Shown here: positions 8,444 to 17,171 of the stretch, one piece after another | Position numbering within the stretch: position 1 is the first letter of the stretch | How the letters are laid out: every line of letters begins with the position of its first letter | Source of the DNA: Methanobacterium sp. | Lineage (GTDB): Archaea > Methanobacteriota > Methanobacteria > Methanobacteriales > Methanobacteriaceae | DNA: 31,176 nt | NCBI GenBank assembly: GCA_021372715.1 | Contig: JAJFTX010000029.1 | Coordinates: 1 to 31,176 of the forward strand | Reading direction: 5' to 3' | Notes under the pieces: generated by a model | Seen by the model: the letters and a program-made list of their open reading frames with translations, nothing else | The model's database searches: none | Told to the model about the DNA's origin: nothing | Translations under genes and position numbers: made by a program

Positions 8444-8828
8444 TTACATTCCTCCTTTTTCTCTGAACTTGATATGTTGCAGTTAATCTTATTTTTAATC
8501 AGCTTAATTTTTGATTTAACAAAGATTTATCATGCTAACAGTTTATCCGGAGCATAATACTTATCAATTAGCTCCAAAAGGACAGATTCATCGCCTTAAC
8601 GGTTTATATATTTATTTTAATATCCATTATAGATAAAACGCTAAAATAAAAGCAGATTATACGTCTTAAGGCCTTTAAATCTATCTTATATAAAATGATA
8701 CTCTAACAGTTATAAATTAATTATTATCCTTAATATATATATTGTACCATTTTCTCAATACTTAGATCTAAACATTCTGTGGAAATACAAATCTATAAAA
8801 TAACAGTCAAGAACTTACCAAAAAATAT
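8444..8828 (-). other. Gene-free stretch, 385 bases
   Basis: The first 25 bases carry the KH gene ribosome binding site, and a TATA-like TTAAAAATAAG lies near 8490-8500 on the minus strand. The rest is very AT-rich. A near-palindrome TTAAGGCCTTTAA sits near 8667-8679. No tRNA, guide RNA or ORF with a ribosome binding site is visible. A 67-codon plus-strand frame overlapping the KH gene (8354-8557) is a shadow. Confidence 0.4.
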
Positions 8829-9365
8829 TTACTGAACTTTGAAGCTGTTTATTACTAAGTCAAAATTTTTCTGCTCCTTATCAAAATTAGAGGGCAATGC
8901 TCCACAAAGAATAACATAAATAACACCCTTTTGAGAAACCCAAACTGCCCTCATCTGCCTCTGAATTCCACCTGAATTGGTTATATATACATTTTCAAAC
9001 GCGGGATTATTATTCACAGTTATATTTGCTTCTGATACACGCTGATTTGTAGTATTATTGAAAAATGTATTGTAATTTTTAGCATATGTCGCATATAAAT
9101 CATTATTTTCCGTAGAATTCGGTTTCTGAATTAGTACAAAGGTATATGGGTTATTCTGATTATCTATTGATTTGGGATCTCCCACAGCAACCACTGAATT
9201 GGGTGATGTGGTATTGGCAATATCCCAAGTGCCATTGTAAACAAATGAAATTCCATTTTGTGAATATTTTTTGGTTGCATTGGTATCGTTGTTGTTGGTA
9301 CATCCTGATACCATGACCACCAGCGATAACAAAATGATAACTATCAAAAATGGAAATTTTTTCAT
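8829..9365 (-). CDS. Secreted lipoprotein, PsbP-like fold, 178 aa
   Basis: A signal peptide (residues 1-21, charged MKK start and long hydrophobic core) ends in the lipobox VSGC with Cys22 as the probable lipidation site. An Asn/Thr-rich linker follows. The remaining domain (about 33-178) has the pattern of PsbP/DUF1795-like archaeal surface proteins: YSQNGISFVYNGTWDI near its start and KEQKNFDLVINSFKV at its end. AGGTGA seven bases before ATG supports the start. Such lipoproteins are common in Methanobacterium. No ligand or role can be stated. The family call is moderate; the lipoprotein call is strong. Confidence 0.82.
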   Translation of the reverse strand: MKKFPFLIVIILLSLVVMVSGCTNNNDTNATKKYSQNGISFVYNGTWDIANTTSPNSVVAVGDPKSIDNQNNPYTFVLIQKPNSTENNDLYATYAKNYNTFFNNTTNQRVSEANITVNNNPAFENVYITNSGGIQRQMRAVWVSQKGVIYVILCGALPSNFDKEQKNFDLVINSFKVQ

Positions 9366-9427
9366 TTATTCACCTAATATGATTTATGATATTCTCACTA
9401 ATAAAAAAAAATATAAAATGTATCTAA

Positions 9428-10009
9428 TTATACTGTACCATTACCACCAGTACCGGTATCTCCACCGGTGTCAGTGGTTGTATCCGTTGAATCTGTTAAA
9501 TCGGTTAATGTAGTATCTGTTGTAACATTAGTAGCATTAGTGGTGTTGTTTATTACCGGAAATGCACTCTCATTTATGGACATGGAAACCGCTGCGGATT
9601 CTGATGGAACTTTCATAAGGAAAACTCCAAATCCAATGCCTATGAAGAATATTAAAGCGATTATACCAGTTAAGGCTGTTTTACTTTTATTAAAACCGGT
9701 TTTTTTTACCTTAGCAACAGGATAAGTGGGACTGGAAGATGTTATGAACTTCTTCATCAGTTCTTCTTTAGCCTGTTTAGCTTCTTCGGCTTCTTTTTTC
9801 TCTGTCCAATATTCAAGGGGTTTTTCTCCGCCTTTACTACCTTGTAATCTTTTAATCCTATCTGCAACTGCAAAATTTTCAAGTTCAGCTTGTAATTCCC
9901 TTTTTTGAGAATTATAAGCCTTTTCTGTAATATTACCCTGAGCAAATTCAAATTCCAGCTCTTGTAAGCTACGGATAACTGTATCTTTATCTGTAATTAT
10001 ATCAATCAT
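9428..10009 (-). CDS. Single-pass membrane protein with SHOCT-like N-terminus and Thr-rich tail
   Basis: This is an unrecognised protein of about 193 residues. The N-terminal cytoplasmic part has a SHOCT-like segment (ELEFEFAQGNITEKAYNSQK, about 17-36), often an oligomerisation motif, then a charged coiled-coil-like region. One membrane helix lies at about 112-134 (ALTGIIALIFFIGIGFGVFL). The outside tail is rich in Thr, Asn and Asp (about 150-193) with several N-glycosylation sequons. The ATG at 10009 overlaps the pheA stop (ATGATTGA). A GGAG touches this ATG with no spacer, so initiation is odd; a TTG at 10033 would add eight residues. Translational coupling to pheA is likely. No function is evident. 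Confidence 0.7.
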   Translation of the reverse strand: MIDIITDKDTVIRSLQELEFEFAQGNITEKAYNSQKRELQAELENFAVADRIKRLQGSKGGEKPLEYWTEKKEAEEAKQAKEELMKKFITSSSPTYPVAKVKKTGFNKSKTALTGIIALIFFIGIGFGVFLMKVPSESAAVSMSINESAFPVINNTTNATNVTTDTTLTDLTDSTDTTTDTGGDTGTGGNGTV

Positions 10010-10814
10010 CTCCTTCTTTAGGATATGAACCAAATATCTTTATGTATCCTACTTTTGATTTTATTATATTTAAAATGTTTCTGATCAACTTTTCATCCCG
10101 ATGACCTTCGAAATCAATGAAGAATAGATACCTCCCCAGCTTTTCCTTAGATGGTCTGGACTCTATCTTAGTGAGATTGATGTTATTCTCAGCGAAAAGC
10201 TCCAGAATATCATATAAACCACCAGGTTCATCTTCTAAAAGCGAAAAAACTATAGATGTTTTATCTTTACCTGTTTCAGGATGGTCTTTTCTATTTATAA
10301 CAACAAAGCGAGTGATATTATTTTCATAATCCTGAATATCATGAGCTGCTATTTTTAAATTATTTAGTTGAGCAGCTCTTCTAGTTCCGATAGCCCCCGA
10401 ATATTCATTCCCAGATATTAAATTCGCAGCCGCTGCTGTGCTAGATGCTGAGTGTATATCAACATCTAATCCATCAATAAATTTCCTACATTGTGATAAT
10501 GCCTGAGAATGTGAATATACAATTTTTAAATCCTCAATTTTAGTACCAGGATTAATAAGGAGATTATTACTTATGGGAAGTAGTATTTCCATTTTTATTT
10601 TTAAATCATAATCATGGGTCATTAAATCCAGAGTTATACCCACAGAACCTTCTATGGAATTTTCAATGGGAACCACACCACAATCAACTTCACCGTTCTT
10701 TACAGCTTGGAAAACTGTATTTATATTACTATAAGCTATATGTTCGCCTTGTATTGTTAATGCAGCTTCTTCGGTGAAGGTTCCGGGAGGACCTAAATAT
10801 CCTATTCTTTTCAT
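10002..10814 (-). CDS. pheA: Prephenate dehydratase with ACT domain
   Basis: PheA converts prephenate to phenylpyruvate in phenylalanine synthesis and is inhibited by phenylalanine through its ACT domain. The 270-residue single-function enzyme starts MKRIGYLGPPGTFTEEAAL. It has the catalytic-domain signatures VPIENSIEGSVG and GAIGTRRAAQL and the NNITRF motif carrying the TRF triplet. The C-terminal ACT domain has EPGGLYDIL (the GALV-type effector loop) and LTKIESRPSK (the ESRP motif). I chose ATG 10814 over an in-frame TTG at 10823. Its 3' end overlaps the downstream membrane-protein gene by 8 bases. Confidence 0.95.
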   Translation of the reverse strand: MKRIGYLGPPGTFTEEAALTIQGEHIAYSNINTVFQAVKNGEVDCGVVPIENSIEGSVGITLDLMTHDYDLKIKMEILLPISNNLLINPGTKIEDLKIVYSHSQALSQCRKFIDGLDVDIHSASSTAAAANLISGNEYSGAIGTRRAAQLNNLKIAAHDIQDYENNITRFVVINRKDHPETGKDKTSIVFSLLEDEPGGLYDILELFAENNINLTKIESRPSKEKLGRYLFFIDFEGHRDEKLIRNILNIIKSKVGYIKIFGSYPKEGDD

Positions 10815-10917
10815 GACAACCAAGTCTTTATTCTTTTATTATTGATTCAGATAAAAATGAATATTATAAAATCTAATTATTGTCTTATTAAATTTTTTAA
10901 AAAACGAATTTTTTATT

Positions 10918-12192
10918 TTAGTATAATCCACCATTAAGAAAGTTTTTAATCTTATCAGTGGTCGATTGATGTATTCTTCTAATAACCGCTCTTCCATTTT
11001 CGTACTTCAATAAAACAGCCACAACTCCCAATTCCTGGAGATGATGTAGAAATTCTTCCGCCTCTTCTCGGTTATCTGCTTCCATTACCAAGTCTTCTCC
11101 AGCAACTTCATCTGCTGAGATGTGTTTAATGGTCTCTACCATGGGATATAATATTGATTCTCCTAATCTCTGGGCTCTTTTTTTCATTTCATCTTTTGAT
11201 TCCTGCATTTCATATGATTGGAATCCTTCTCTAACTACTCTACTGAAAAAAAACGATTTACCCAGATCAAAAGGAAATTTAAAAGCATATACCAGCTCAT
11301 CTGCATGTGCTTGGGATGAGGTATATTTTAGTGGTGGAATTTTCATGAGAGGGTCCTTCATGACCACTCCTTCTCTACCATTTTCTCCTAGATTTTTTAC
11401 CAGTTCCAATATTTTTGTAGGTGCCTCAGGAAGAGAATATAAACCAAAGAGTCTAACTGGAGGTAGATTATACTTTTCCAGCAGATAATTTTTCTTTTTT
11501 ATAGATAATGGTTTACCTGTAACTTTCTCTCTTATATCAAATATTCTAAACCCCAGTTTTCCAATCTCCGGATAATAATGAGATACGTAGGGATTGTCAG
11601 TTCCCAGCATCTCCCCACAAATAACCAGATCAGGATAATCATAGAAGAACTTGGATAAATCCATGATTTCTGAAGCTTTTCTGGTTGTATATGGGCATAC
11701 ATATCCGCCCCTGGTAAATGCAACTATTTCTGGATTTATAAAAGCTATACGGACGTTATATCCGTTCATTTTCTCTTCGACTGCTACTTCCCTTTGAAAA
11801 TGCAATTCCATAGCTTTTTCAAGCATTAGCGTCCTTCTTATTTTTGGAAATCCCCTAATAATATGTATTTCATTGGAGAAACATACCATAGTTCCTGCTT
11901 CTATTTTAGCCACGCTTTTGCGAAACTGTAAAGCAGTGATGAATCTATTCTGGTAAAACTTAAGATTTCCTTTTTTATATGCTTGTTCCAGTTTATGGGA
12001 ATCCACATCCAGTAACAAAGGAATTTCTTTGATTATTAGATCTTTTAAAGATATTTTTTGACTATTTCCACATTTAGAACAATAAAAAAGAAAGTTATCA
12101 GGTGATATATTTTCTCGCTTGATATGCATCTGTTGACTGCATTGGTTACAAGTTATGGCTGAGATTTCAGTTAACCTCCTCAAACTCCACAA
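10918..12192 (-). CDS. ATP-dependent RNA ligase (Rnl3/MthRnl type) with N-terminal zinc ribbon
   Basis: This is a homologue of the archaeal homodimeric RNA ligases described from Methanothermobacter (MthRnl) and Pyrococcus (Pab1020), which circularise and join 5'-phosphate RNA. With TTG 12192 as residue 1, motif I is EEKMNGYN with nucleotidyl-accepting Lys141. FTRGGYVCPYTT, FRIFDI (motif III), EGVVMK with Glu274 and Lys279 (motif IV) and YAFKF with Lys305 (motif V) follow. The C-terminal dimerisation region extends to 424. Unlike those homologues as I recall them, this one has about 45 extra N-terminal residues with Cys15, Cys18, Cys38 and Cys41 (CNQC, CSKC). The start is uncertain: AGGAGG lies inside the reading frame and no ATG follows before codon 22. 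It overlaps the CBS gene by 26 bases. Confidence 0.9.
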   Translation of the reverse strand: MWSLRRLTEISAITCNQCSQQMHIKRENISPDNFLFYCSKCGNSQKISLKDLIIKEIPLLLDVDSHKLEQAYKKGNLKFYQNRFITALQFRKSVAKIEAGTMVCFSNEIHIIRGFPKIRRTLMLEKAMELHFQREVAVEEKMNGYNVRIAFINPEIVAFTRGGYVCPYTTRKASEIMDLSKFFYDYPDLVICGEMLGTDNPYVSHYYPEIGKLGFRIFDIREKVTGKPLSIKKKNYLLEKYNLPPVRLFGLYSLPEAPTKILELVKNLGENGREGVVMKDPLMKIPPLKYTSSQAHADELVYAFKFPFDLGKSFFFSRVVREGFQSYEMQESKDEMKKRAQRLGESILYPMVETIKHISADEVAGEDLVMEADNREEAEEFLHHLQELGVVAVLLKYENGRAVIRRIHQSTTDKIKNFLNGGLY

Positions 12193-12988
12193 TAAGTTTC
12201 ATTAGATCTGTTTTGGTTATAATACCAGTCAAACTACCATCATCTGTCACGGGCATCCCACTGAAATTATTCTCCACCATAATAGATGAGACTTCTTCGA
12301 TTGATGCTTTCTGGGAAATGGTTTTTACGTTTTGAGTCATTATATCTTCTACCAAGAGATTTCTGATACGTGCTGGTTTATATTTATCTGGTACGACTTT
12401 TCTAAAGGATATCATTGAACGGGCTATGTCCTTAGCCGTTACTATCCCCCCTAAAACTTCATCTTCCATTACGGGCAGTCTTCCTATTCCTTCGTCGAAT
12501 ATCATTCGTCGTGCATGTACCAGTCTTTCCATAGGGCTGATAGTTATGGGTTGATGAGTCATAACATCTTCCACAATTTTTTCCTGGAATGGTCTTCCTT
12601 TGCAAGTGTTAATAAAATCTGTTTTGGTTAACATGCCCACAATTTCTCCATCATCTACCACGGGCAGCCCGCCAATTTTGTTATCAATGATAATTTTGGC
12701 TGCATTTCCAATACTTTTACTACTTTCAATGGTAATTGGATTTGTTGTCATCACTGTAGAAACATGGAAGTGAGAGGGGGCCAGATTACCGTACCGGGAT
12801 GATCCTAAACGACGAGCAATATCTTTCTCAGTCATTATACCCACCAGTTCTTTGACATGATCGTTGTTTGTGTTTATTACAGGGAGTCTGGAGATTTTAT
12901 GCTTTTTCATTATTTTAAGTGCATCATGGATATTTTGATCTTTATCCACTGAAAATACTTCTCTACTCATTATATCTTTTACATGCAT
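12167..12988 (-). CDS. Four-CBS-domain protein (1 of 5 CBS genes)
   Basis: Four CBS motifs lie in tandem at about 1-60, 75-130, 138-195 and 210-268, making two Bateman modules. Each begins with a V-x-D-IM-type strand (VKDIM, VSTVM, VEDVM, VEDIM) and most end in the nucleotide-contacting G-I-hydrophobic-T-x-x-D pattern (GIMTEKD, GMLTKTD, GGIVTAKD, GIITKTD). There is no catalytic domain, although such genes were historically labelled IMP dehydrogenase-related. CBS modules bind AMP, ATP, SAM and similar ligands; the ligand and partner here are unknown. GGGGA seven bases before ATG supports the start. Its 3' end overlaps the RNA ligase gene, suggesting coupled translation. Confidence 0.9.
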   Translation of the reverse strand: MHVKDIMSREVFSVDKDQNIHDALKIMKKHKISRLPVINTNNDHVKELVGIMTEKDIARRLGSSRYGNLAPSHFHVSTVMTTNPITIESSKSIGNAAKIIIDNKIGGLPVVDDGEIVGMLTKTDFINTCKGRPFQEKIVEDVMTHQPITISPMERLVHARRMIFDEGIGRLPVMEDEVLGGIVTAKDIARSMISFRKVVPDKYKPARIRNLLVEDIMTQNVKTISQKASIEEVSSIMVENNFSGMPVTDDGSLTGIITKTDLMKLIVEFEEVN

Positions 12989-13074
12989 TTCTATTCCCCT
13001 TTAAATACAATTAAGTGCTATTTATATGTTTATAAGATTTTAATTGGTTATTTGTAAATAAACTGTAATTTGTT

Positions 13075-13914
13075 CTATTGAATACCTCTGATTAAATCTG
13101 TTTTGGTTATAATACCTACTATCTCATTATTTTCAACCACAGAAAGGCCGTTTATATTTTCATTTAACATTATATCAGCAGCTTTAGTGGCATCTTCATT
13201 TTGTTTAATTATAATTAGATCTTTCTTCATTATATCCCCAGCGGTAAGCATGGAGATCATGCGGAAATTTTTCTTATCCTTTCCATTCGAATTTCTAATG
13301 AAATAGATCTTTTCCATACTTACACCAATTTCCGGATCTTCTACATGGGCAAATGAGATATTTTCAGGCGTTATAATCCCCACAGGTTCGTTATCACGTA
13401 TTACTACAACTTTACTGATTCCATTTTCTTCCATTACATCAATAACATGTGCTATACTGTGATTTTCATTAACCGTGATAACATCTTTACTCATTAGATC
13501 TGATACTTTCCATCTATCCTGATATTTAGTATTATAGAAATTTAAAAGGTCTGTTTTGGTTACAATGCCTGCTAAACCCTCATTATCAACCACTGGTATG
13601 GAACTGATCTCATTTTTTAACATCAATTCAACTATATTTTTTACGTCTTCATTCGGATTTGTGGTAATCAGGTTTTCAGACATAACCCTACCAATTAATA
13701 TCTTATCTATTGGCCTTCTTTTCCATTCAGGTCCATTTCCCCTTAATTTACGACTTAGATCTTTTTCTGTGATAATTCCTATGGGCTTACCCTCAGAGTC
13801 CACTACTAATATCCTGCTGAGGCCGTGTTTAAGCATGAGATTCCTTGCATGTCCCACTTGCTCGTTTTCCTGCATTACTATTACTTCTTCCTTCATTATG
13901 TCTTCTACTTTCAT
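13075..13914 (-). CDS. Four-CBS-domain protein (2 of 5)
   Basis: CBS motifs start at VEDIMKEEV (residue 3), IGRVMSENL (about 75), VSDLMSKDV (about 137) and AGDIMKKDL (about 226), covering the whole 279-residue chain. Nucleotide-contact ends GIITEKD, GIVTKTD, GIITPEN and GIITKTD are visible; the third lacks the usual final Asp. A spacer of about 30 residues (190-220) between CBS3 and CBS4 is longer than in the sister genes. GGGGATGAG precedes ATG with good spacing. It sits 86 bases upstream of CBS gene 1 and 72 downstream of gene 3, with room for its own promoter. Confidence 0.9.
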   Translation of the reverse strand: MKVEDIMKEEVIVMQENEQVGHARNLMLKHGLSRILVVDSEGKPIGIITEKDLSRKLRGNGPEWKRRPIDKILIGRVMSENLITTNPNEDVKNIVELMLKNEISSIPVVDNEGLAGIVTKTDLLNFYNTKYQDRWKVSDLMSKDVITVNENHSIAHVIDVMEENGISKVVVIRDNEPVGIITPENISFAHVEDPEIGVSMEKIYFIRNSNGKDKKNFRMISMLTAGDIMKKDLIIIKQNEDATKAADIMLNENINGLSVVENNEIVGIITKTDLIRGIQ

Positions 13915-13986
13915 ATTCTCATCCCCATTAGGCTTTTAAAAAGAACATCCAAAATATCATTTTTAAATAACCGGGTTCAATACCCC

Positions 13987-14928
13987 TTATCTGTCAACAC
14001 AGAAAGCTTTTAATATATCGCTTTCGGTAATTATTCCTTGTAATTCATCACCATGAACTACCGGTAAACCACCCATGCCTTTATTTTGCATAATCTCACA
14101 TATATCACCTAAACGAGTACGAATTGTGGTGGACATTACTTCTTTCTCCATAATATCACTGATATATGTGTTTAAAATCTCTTCTGCATTTCCACTACTG
14201 TTAAATGCTCGATTTTCTCCTAAAAATTCCATGACATCTGTGGCGGTTACTATTCCAACGATCTTATCCTTTTCAGGATGTGGAGTTTTTCGTTCCTCAC
14301 CCACTACTGGAACTCTACGCAGTTTATTTCTGACCATTATTTTTGAGGCTCCTTCTATTCTGGTTCCCGGTGTGGTGGTAATTACTTTATCAGTCATATA
14401 ATCCTCTACCAGTTCATCGGTCAGTACTCCAGCCATAAGTGTGACAAAATCACGTTCAGAAACTATACCCACTATTTTATCCTGGGCATCCACTACAGGA
14501 AGTGCTCCTACACCTCTTTTAATCATTTCCCCTATGGCATCCCCCACAGAATCTTTATCTCTTAAAACATAAACTTCTCTGGTCATTATCTCTTTTACAG
14601 AATGATTTACAGCGGCTAGGAAGTTTCCCTGATATTTTTCTTCGAGAATTTTGTATTTATCTCCTCCGCCTAAGAAATCCAAGATATCCATGGAAGTTAC
14701 TATTCCACGCAGCTTTCCTGTTCCTGGATCAGTGATAGGAAGCCTTCTAAATTTATTTTTTACCATTGTTTCAGCTGCTTCCTGAATGGTAATACTTTGA
14801 GGCGCGGTAATCACCTCTTTTCTCGCTATACTCATCACGTCCCCTTCATGCTCTGAGGTTCGTGTTTTAAATTCTAATGGACCTCTGTCCATTGATTTTA
14901 CTATGTTTATGGTTTCTTTTCTTCTCAT
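13987..14928 (-). CDS. Four-CBS-domain protein (3 of 5)
   Basis: This is the longest of the set at 313 residues. An N-terminal basic extension of about 28 residues precedes the first CBS (GDVMSIARKEVITA). CBS2 begins at VKEIMTREV, CBS3 at VEDYMTDKV and CBS4 at ISDIMEKEV. Contact ends GIVTSMD, GIVSERD, GIVTATD and GIITESD are all present, so four nucleotide half-sites look intact. CBS3 contains an insertion, EERKTPHPEKDK, in its loop. AAGGTG five bases before ATG supports the start. A 120-base AT-rich gap to gene 4 upstream contains TATA-like sequences and may hold its promoter. Confidence 0.9.
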   Translation of the reverse strand: MRRKETINIVKSMDRGPLEFKTRTSEHEGDVMSIARKEVITAPQSITIQEAAETMVKNKFRRLPITDPGTGKLRGIVTSMDILDFLGGGDKYKILEEKYQGNFLAAVNHSVKEIMTREVYVLRDKDSVGDAIGEMIKRGVGALPVVDAQDKIVGIVSERDFVTLMAGVLTDELVEDYMTDKVITTTPGTRIEGASKIMVRNKLRRVPVVGEERKTPHPEKDKIVGIVTATDVMEFLGENRAFNSSGNAEEILNTYISDIMEKEVMSTTIRTRLGDICEIMQNKGMGGLPVVHGDELQGIITESDILKAFCVDR

Positions 14929-15048
14929 TAGTACACCTTCATTAAGAAATCATAGTTTCACTATTTAAAATAATGTTATTAATAATTAGATAGTTAAAAA
15001 TAGGCCTACATATATTTTTATATTTAAATAGGTAATTTATATTAAAAA

Positions 15049-15873
15049 CTACCCTAAATAAGACCATAAAATATCTTCTCTTGCTATTATACCAACTAAA
15101 TCTGACTTTAGAGCTCTATTCGGCTCTCTTTTGACATATACTGGATTTTCGACCACGGGAAGCCGACCAATATCATATTCTATGATCATCTGGGCAACTT
15201 CAGTAACGGTGCTATGGACTGTGGTGACCAGTGGCGGAGTTTTCATAACCTTCTCTACCTTGATAGAACGCTTTATATCACCCGACTCTCGGCCAATCCT
15301 AACATGTCCTGAATTAATTATATCTTTTCTGGTTATTATTCCAATTAGCTTGTTCATTTTTAAAACAGGAAGTCCAGAAAATCCGGTTTCATCCATCAAA
15401 TCCCAAACTTTAGAAATAGATTCATCATAAGTACAGGTTATAACATCTCGGCTGAAGATTTCTGCAATATTATCATGGGCTGGTTTGGCACCGTTGTACA
15501 ATAATTTTCTAATGATATCAGTAATGCTTACTATCCCAACCAGGTGCATATTATCCTTTGATTCCACTACAGGCGCCTGTACCTTATCTGTTTTAAGTAA
15601 TCTCCTTGCAAGATCCATTATATCATCATCAGGTGTGCAGATCACTTTCGGATGATCCATTATTCCCCGGGCATCAATGTTTGATTTAGTTGCTGAAATG
15701 TTCATAATGTCCCCCCGGGTTATTATGCCTTCTAGACGATGATTGGATACTACGGGTAGTGATCTATAACCATCTTCTCTAAGAATTGATCTGACCTTGG
15801 TGGCCTGAGTATCCACTGTAACTGTTAAAGGATTGGAGGTCATTATTTCTTTTACATCATTCAATTCAATCAC
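15049..15873 (-). CDS. Four-CBS-domain protein (4 of 5), GTG start
   Basis: The 274-residue protein is filled by four CBS motifs, starting at [27 protein letters not shown] and VEKVMKTPP. Contact ends GIITRGD, GIVSITD, GIITRKD and GIIAREDI are visible. The start codon is GTG at 15873, overlapping the stop of the upstream zinc-CBS gene by four bases (GTGA). That strongly implies translational coupling and a physical or stoichiometric link between the two products. The CBS2 motif is degenerate at its front ([11 protein letters not shown]). The ligand is unknown. Confidence 0.9.
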   Translation of the reverse strand: MIELNDVKEIMTSNPLTVTVDTQATKVRSILREDGYRSLPVVSNHRLEGIITRGDIMNISATKSNIDARGIMDHPKVICTPDDDIMDLARRLLKTDKVQAPVVESKDNMHLVGIVSITDIIRKLLYNGAKPAHDNIAEIFSRDVITCTYDESISKVWDLMDETGFSGLPVLKMNKLIGIITRKDIINSGHVRIGRESGDIKRSIKVEKVMKTPPLVTTVHSTVTEVAQMIIEYDIGRLPVVENPVYVKREPNRALKSDLVGIIAREDILWSYLG

Positions 15874-16424
15874 CCCACATCTTCTTTACAATCTTCACAG
15901 AGAAATTTACCATCATCCTCTTCTAAATCATCCATAAAATTACCACAAACTTCACATATTCCTGATAATGAGTTTTCATCTGTTGAATATCCGTTTTGAT
16001 TCTGCATTCTTGCATTTTCTACCAGAATTTCTGTTAATTCTGGAGAAACCATTAGAACATCCGATGATGTCAATATACCCACCAGAATTCCATTATTTAC
16101 TACCGGCAATCTTCTTATGTTGTTTTTTGCCATTATTCTGGCTGCTTCATTTAGTTCACATCCAGGATGAATTGATATGAGGTTTTTACTCATAATTTCT
16201 CCGATAGTTATATCGCTCGCCTTGATATCTTTTGATACTACTTTACTAATGATATCGCTTTCTGTAATCAGTCCTTCTGGCTCAGAGTTGCTTTGTACAA
16301 TCAAACTACCAATCTTGTATCTGGTCATTAAAACCGCAGCGTCCGCAACAGTGGTCTTAGGACCTACGGTTAATACATTCGACGTCATGGCATCATGTAC
16401 TGTTACTTTGGTATCCATTTCCAT
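15870..16424 (-). CDS. Two-CBS protein with C-terminal zinc ribbon (5 of 5)
   Basis: Residues 7-65 and 71-130 form one Bateman pair (VHDAMTSNV with [16 protein letters not shown] with GILTSSD). A linker then leads to a C-terminal zinc ribbon with CEVC and CEDC pairs (about 156-179), making a four-Cys site. CBS-zinc ribbon proteins occur in archaea, where the ribbon may contact nucleic acid or protein. An AGGAGG site overlaps the stop codon of queE, and the gene begins 11 bases after it, so it is translationally tied to the archaeosine genes. It overlaps CBS gene 4 by four bases. Confidence 0.9.
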   Translation of the reverse strand: MEMDTKVTVHDAMTSNVLTVGPKTTVADAAVLMTRYKIGSLIVQSNSEPEGLITESDIISKVVSKDIKASDITIGEIMSKNLISIHPGCELNEAARIMAKNNIRRLPVVNNGILVGILTSSDVLMVSPELTEILVENARMQNQNGYSTDENSLSGICEVCGNFMDDLEEDDGKFLCEDCKEDVG

Positions 16425-16435
16425 TATGAAACCTC

Positions 16436-17137
16436 CTATCTTATTTTTAGAAGTTTATGAATCTGAGGTATGACTAGTACATCTAAATATTCCCCTGATT
16501 TTTCAGAGAATTCAAATAATTTATGATGATTCTTTTCCCAATTACTAAGAGGACTTGTCGGTTGAATAACTAATGTGAGCTCGGAAGTGTCCTTTACTTC
16601 ATGAACTAGTTTAGAGGCTATAAAACCAACTATGTCCACCTTTGTGGATGGAAACACAACTAGTTTACAATAAGTATTTATGCCCTCTTCTATTAATAGG
16701 TTTATGGATTTTAGTTCGTGTACTATAAGACTATCCCATTTTGATATAGATTCATGCTCTGGTAATTTTATATCAACCGACGCATATTCTATATGGTCGA
16801 CTATCTTTTCCAATTCATCTGGTAATGAACCATTGGTTTCAATAAGCACATCGTAGTCTATTTTTTTCAAGAATTCTCTGATAAAATCCGCATGCAAAAG
16901 CGGTTCACCACCAGTTAACGATATTGAATGAAAATCAGGAGTCATCAAATTTTCCACATTACTGTAAAGTTCATCTACCGATGTATTTCTACCAAAAATA
17001 GGATTACGACTTTCAGGTGTGTCACAATAATTGCAGTTCAGGTTACAACCAGAAAATCGGACAAATATCTGTCTTCTTCCCAGAAGCATACCCTCTCCCT
17101 GGATACTGGAGAAAATTTCATTAATATATGTTTTCAT
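16436..17137 (-). CDS. queE: 7-carboxy-7-deazaguanine synthase QueE (radical SAM)
   Basis: QueE converts 6-carboxytetrahydropterin to 7-carboxy-7-deazaguanine, on the path to preQ0 and archaeosine in archaeal tRNA. The N-terminus [27 protein letters not shown] is cut here to its key parts: SIQGEG and the radical SAM cluster Cys31-x3-Cys35-x2-Cys38 (CNLNCNYC). SLTGGEPLL is the SAM-binding GGE motif, and ETNGS and SVDIKLP follow. The 233-residue length is typical. AGGTTGA six bases before ATG supports the start. It lies 34 bases downstream of queD, giving a queD-queE operon that probably continues into the CBS genes. Confidence 0.95.
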   Translation of the reverse strand: MKTYINEIFSSIQGEGMLLGRRQIFVRFSGCNLNCNYCDTPESRNPIFGRNTSVDELYSNVENLMTPDFHSISLTGGEPLLHADFIREFLKKIDYDVLIETNGSLPDELEKIVDHIEYASVDIKLPEHESISKWDSLIVHELKSINLLIEEGINTYCKLVVFPSTKVDIVGFIASKLVHEVKDTSELTLVIQPTSPLSNWEKNHHKLFEFSEKSGEYLDVLVIPQIHKLLKIR

Positions 17138-17171
17138 TAAAATTCAACCTGTTCAATGCAAATATGAGATT

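Noticed and set aside
12167..14928. Annotation of the CBS genes as IMP dehydrogenases
   Set aside because: No catalytic TIM barrel or active-site Cys loop is present; only the CBS modules resemble IMP dehydrogenase.
13556..16473. Plus-strand frames opposite the CBS genes
   Set aside because: They mirror the repeated CBS coding pattern on the minus strand and lack ribosome binding sites.
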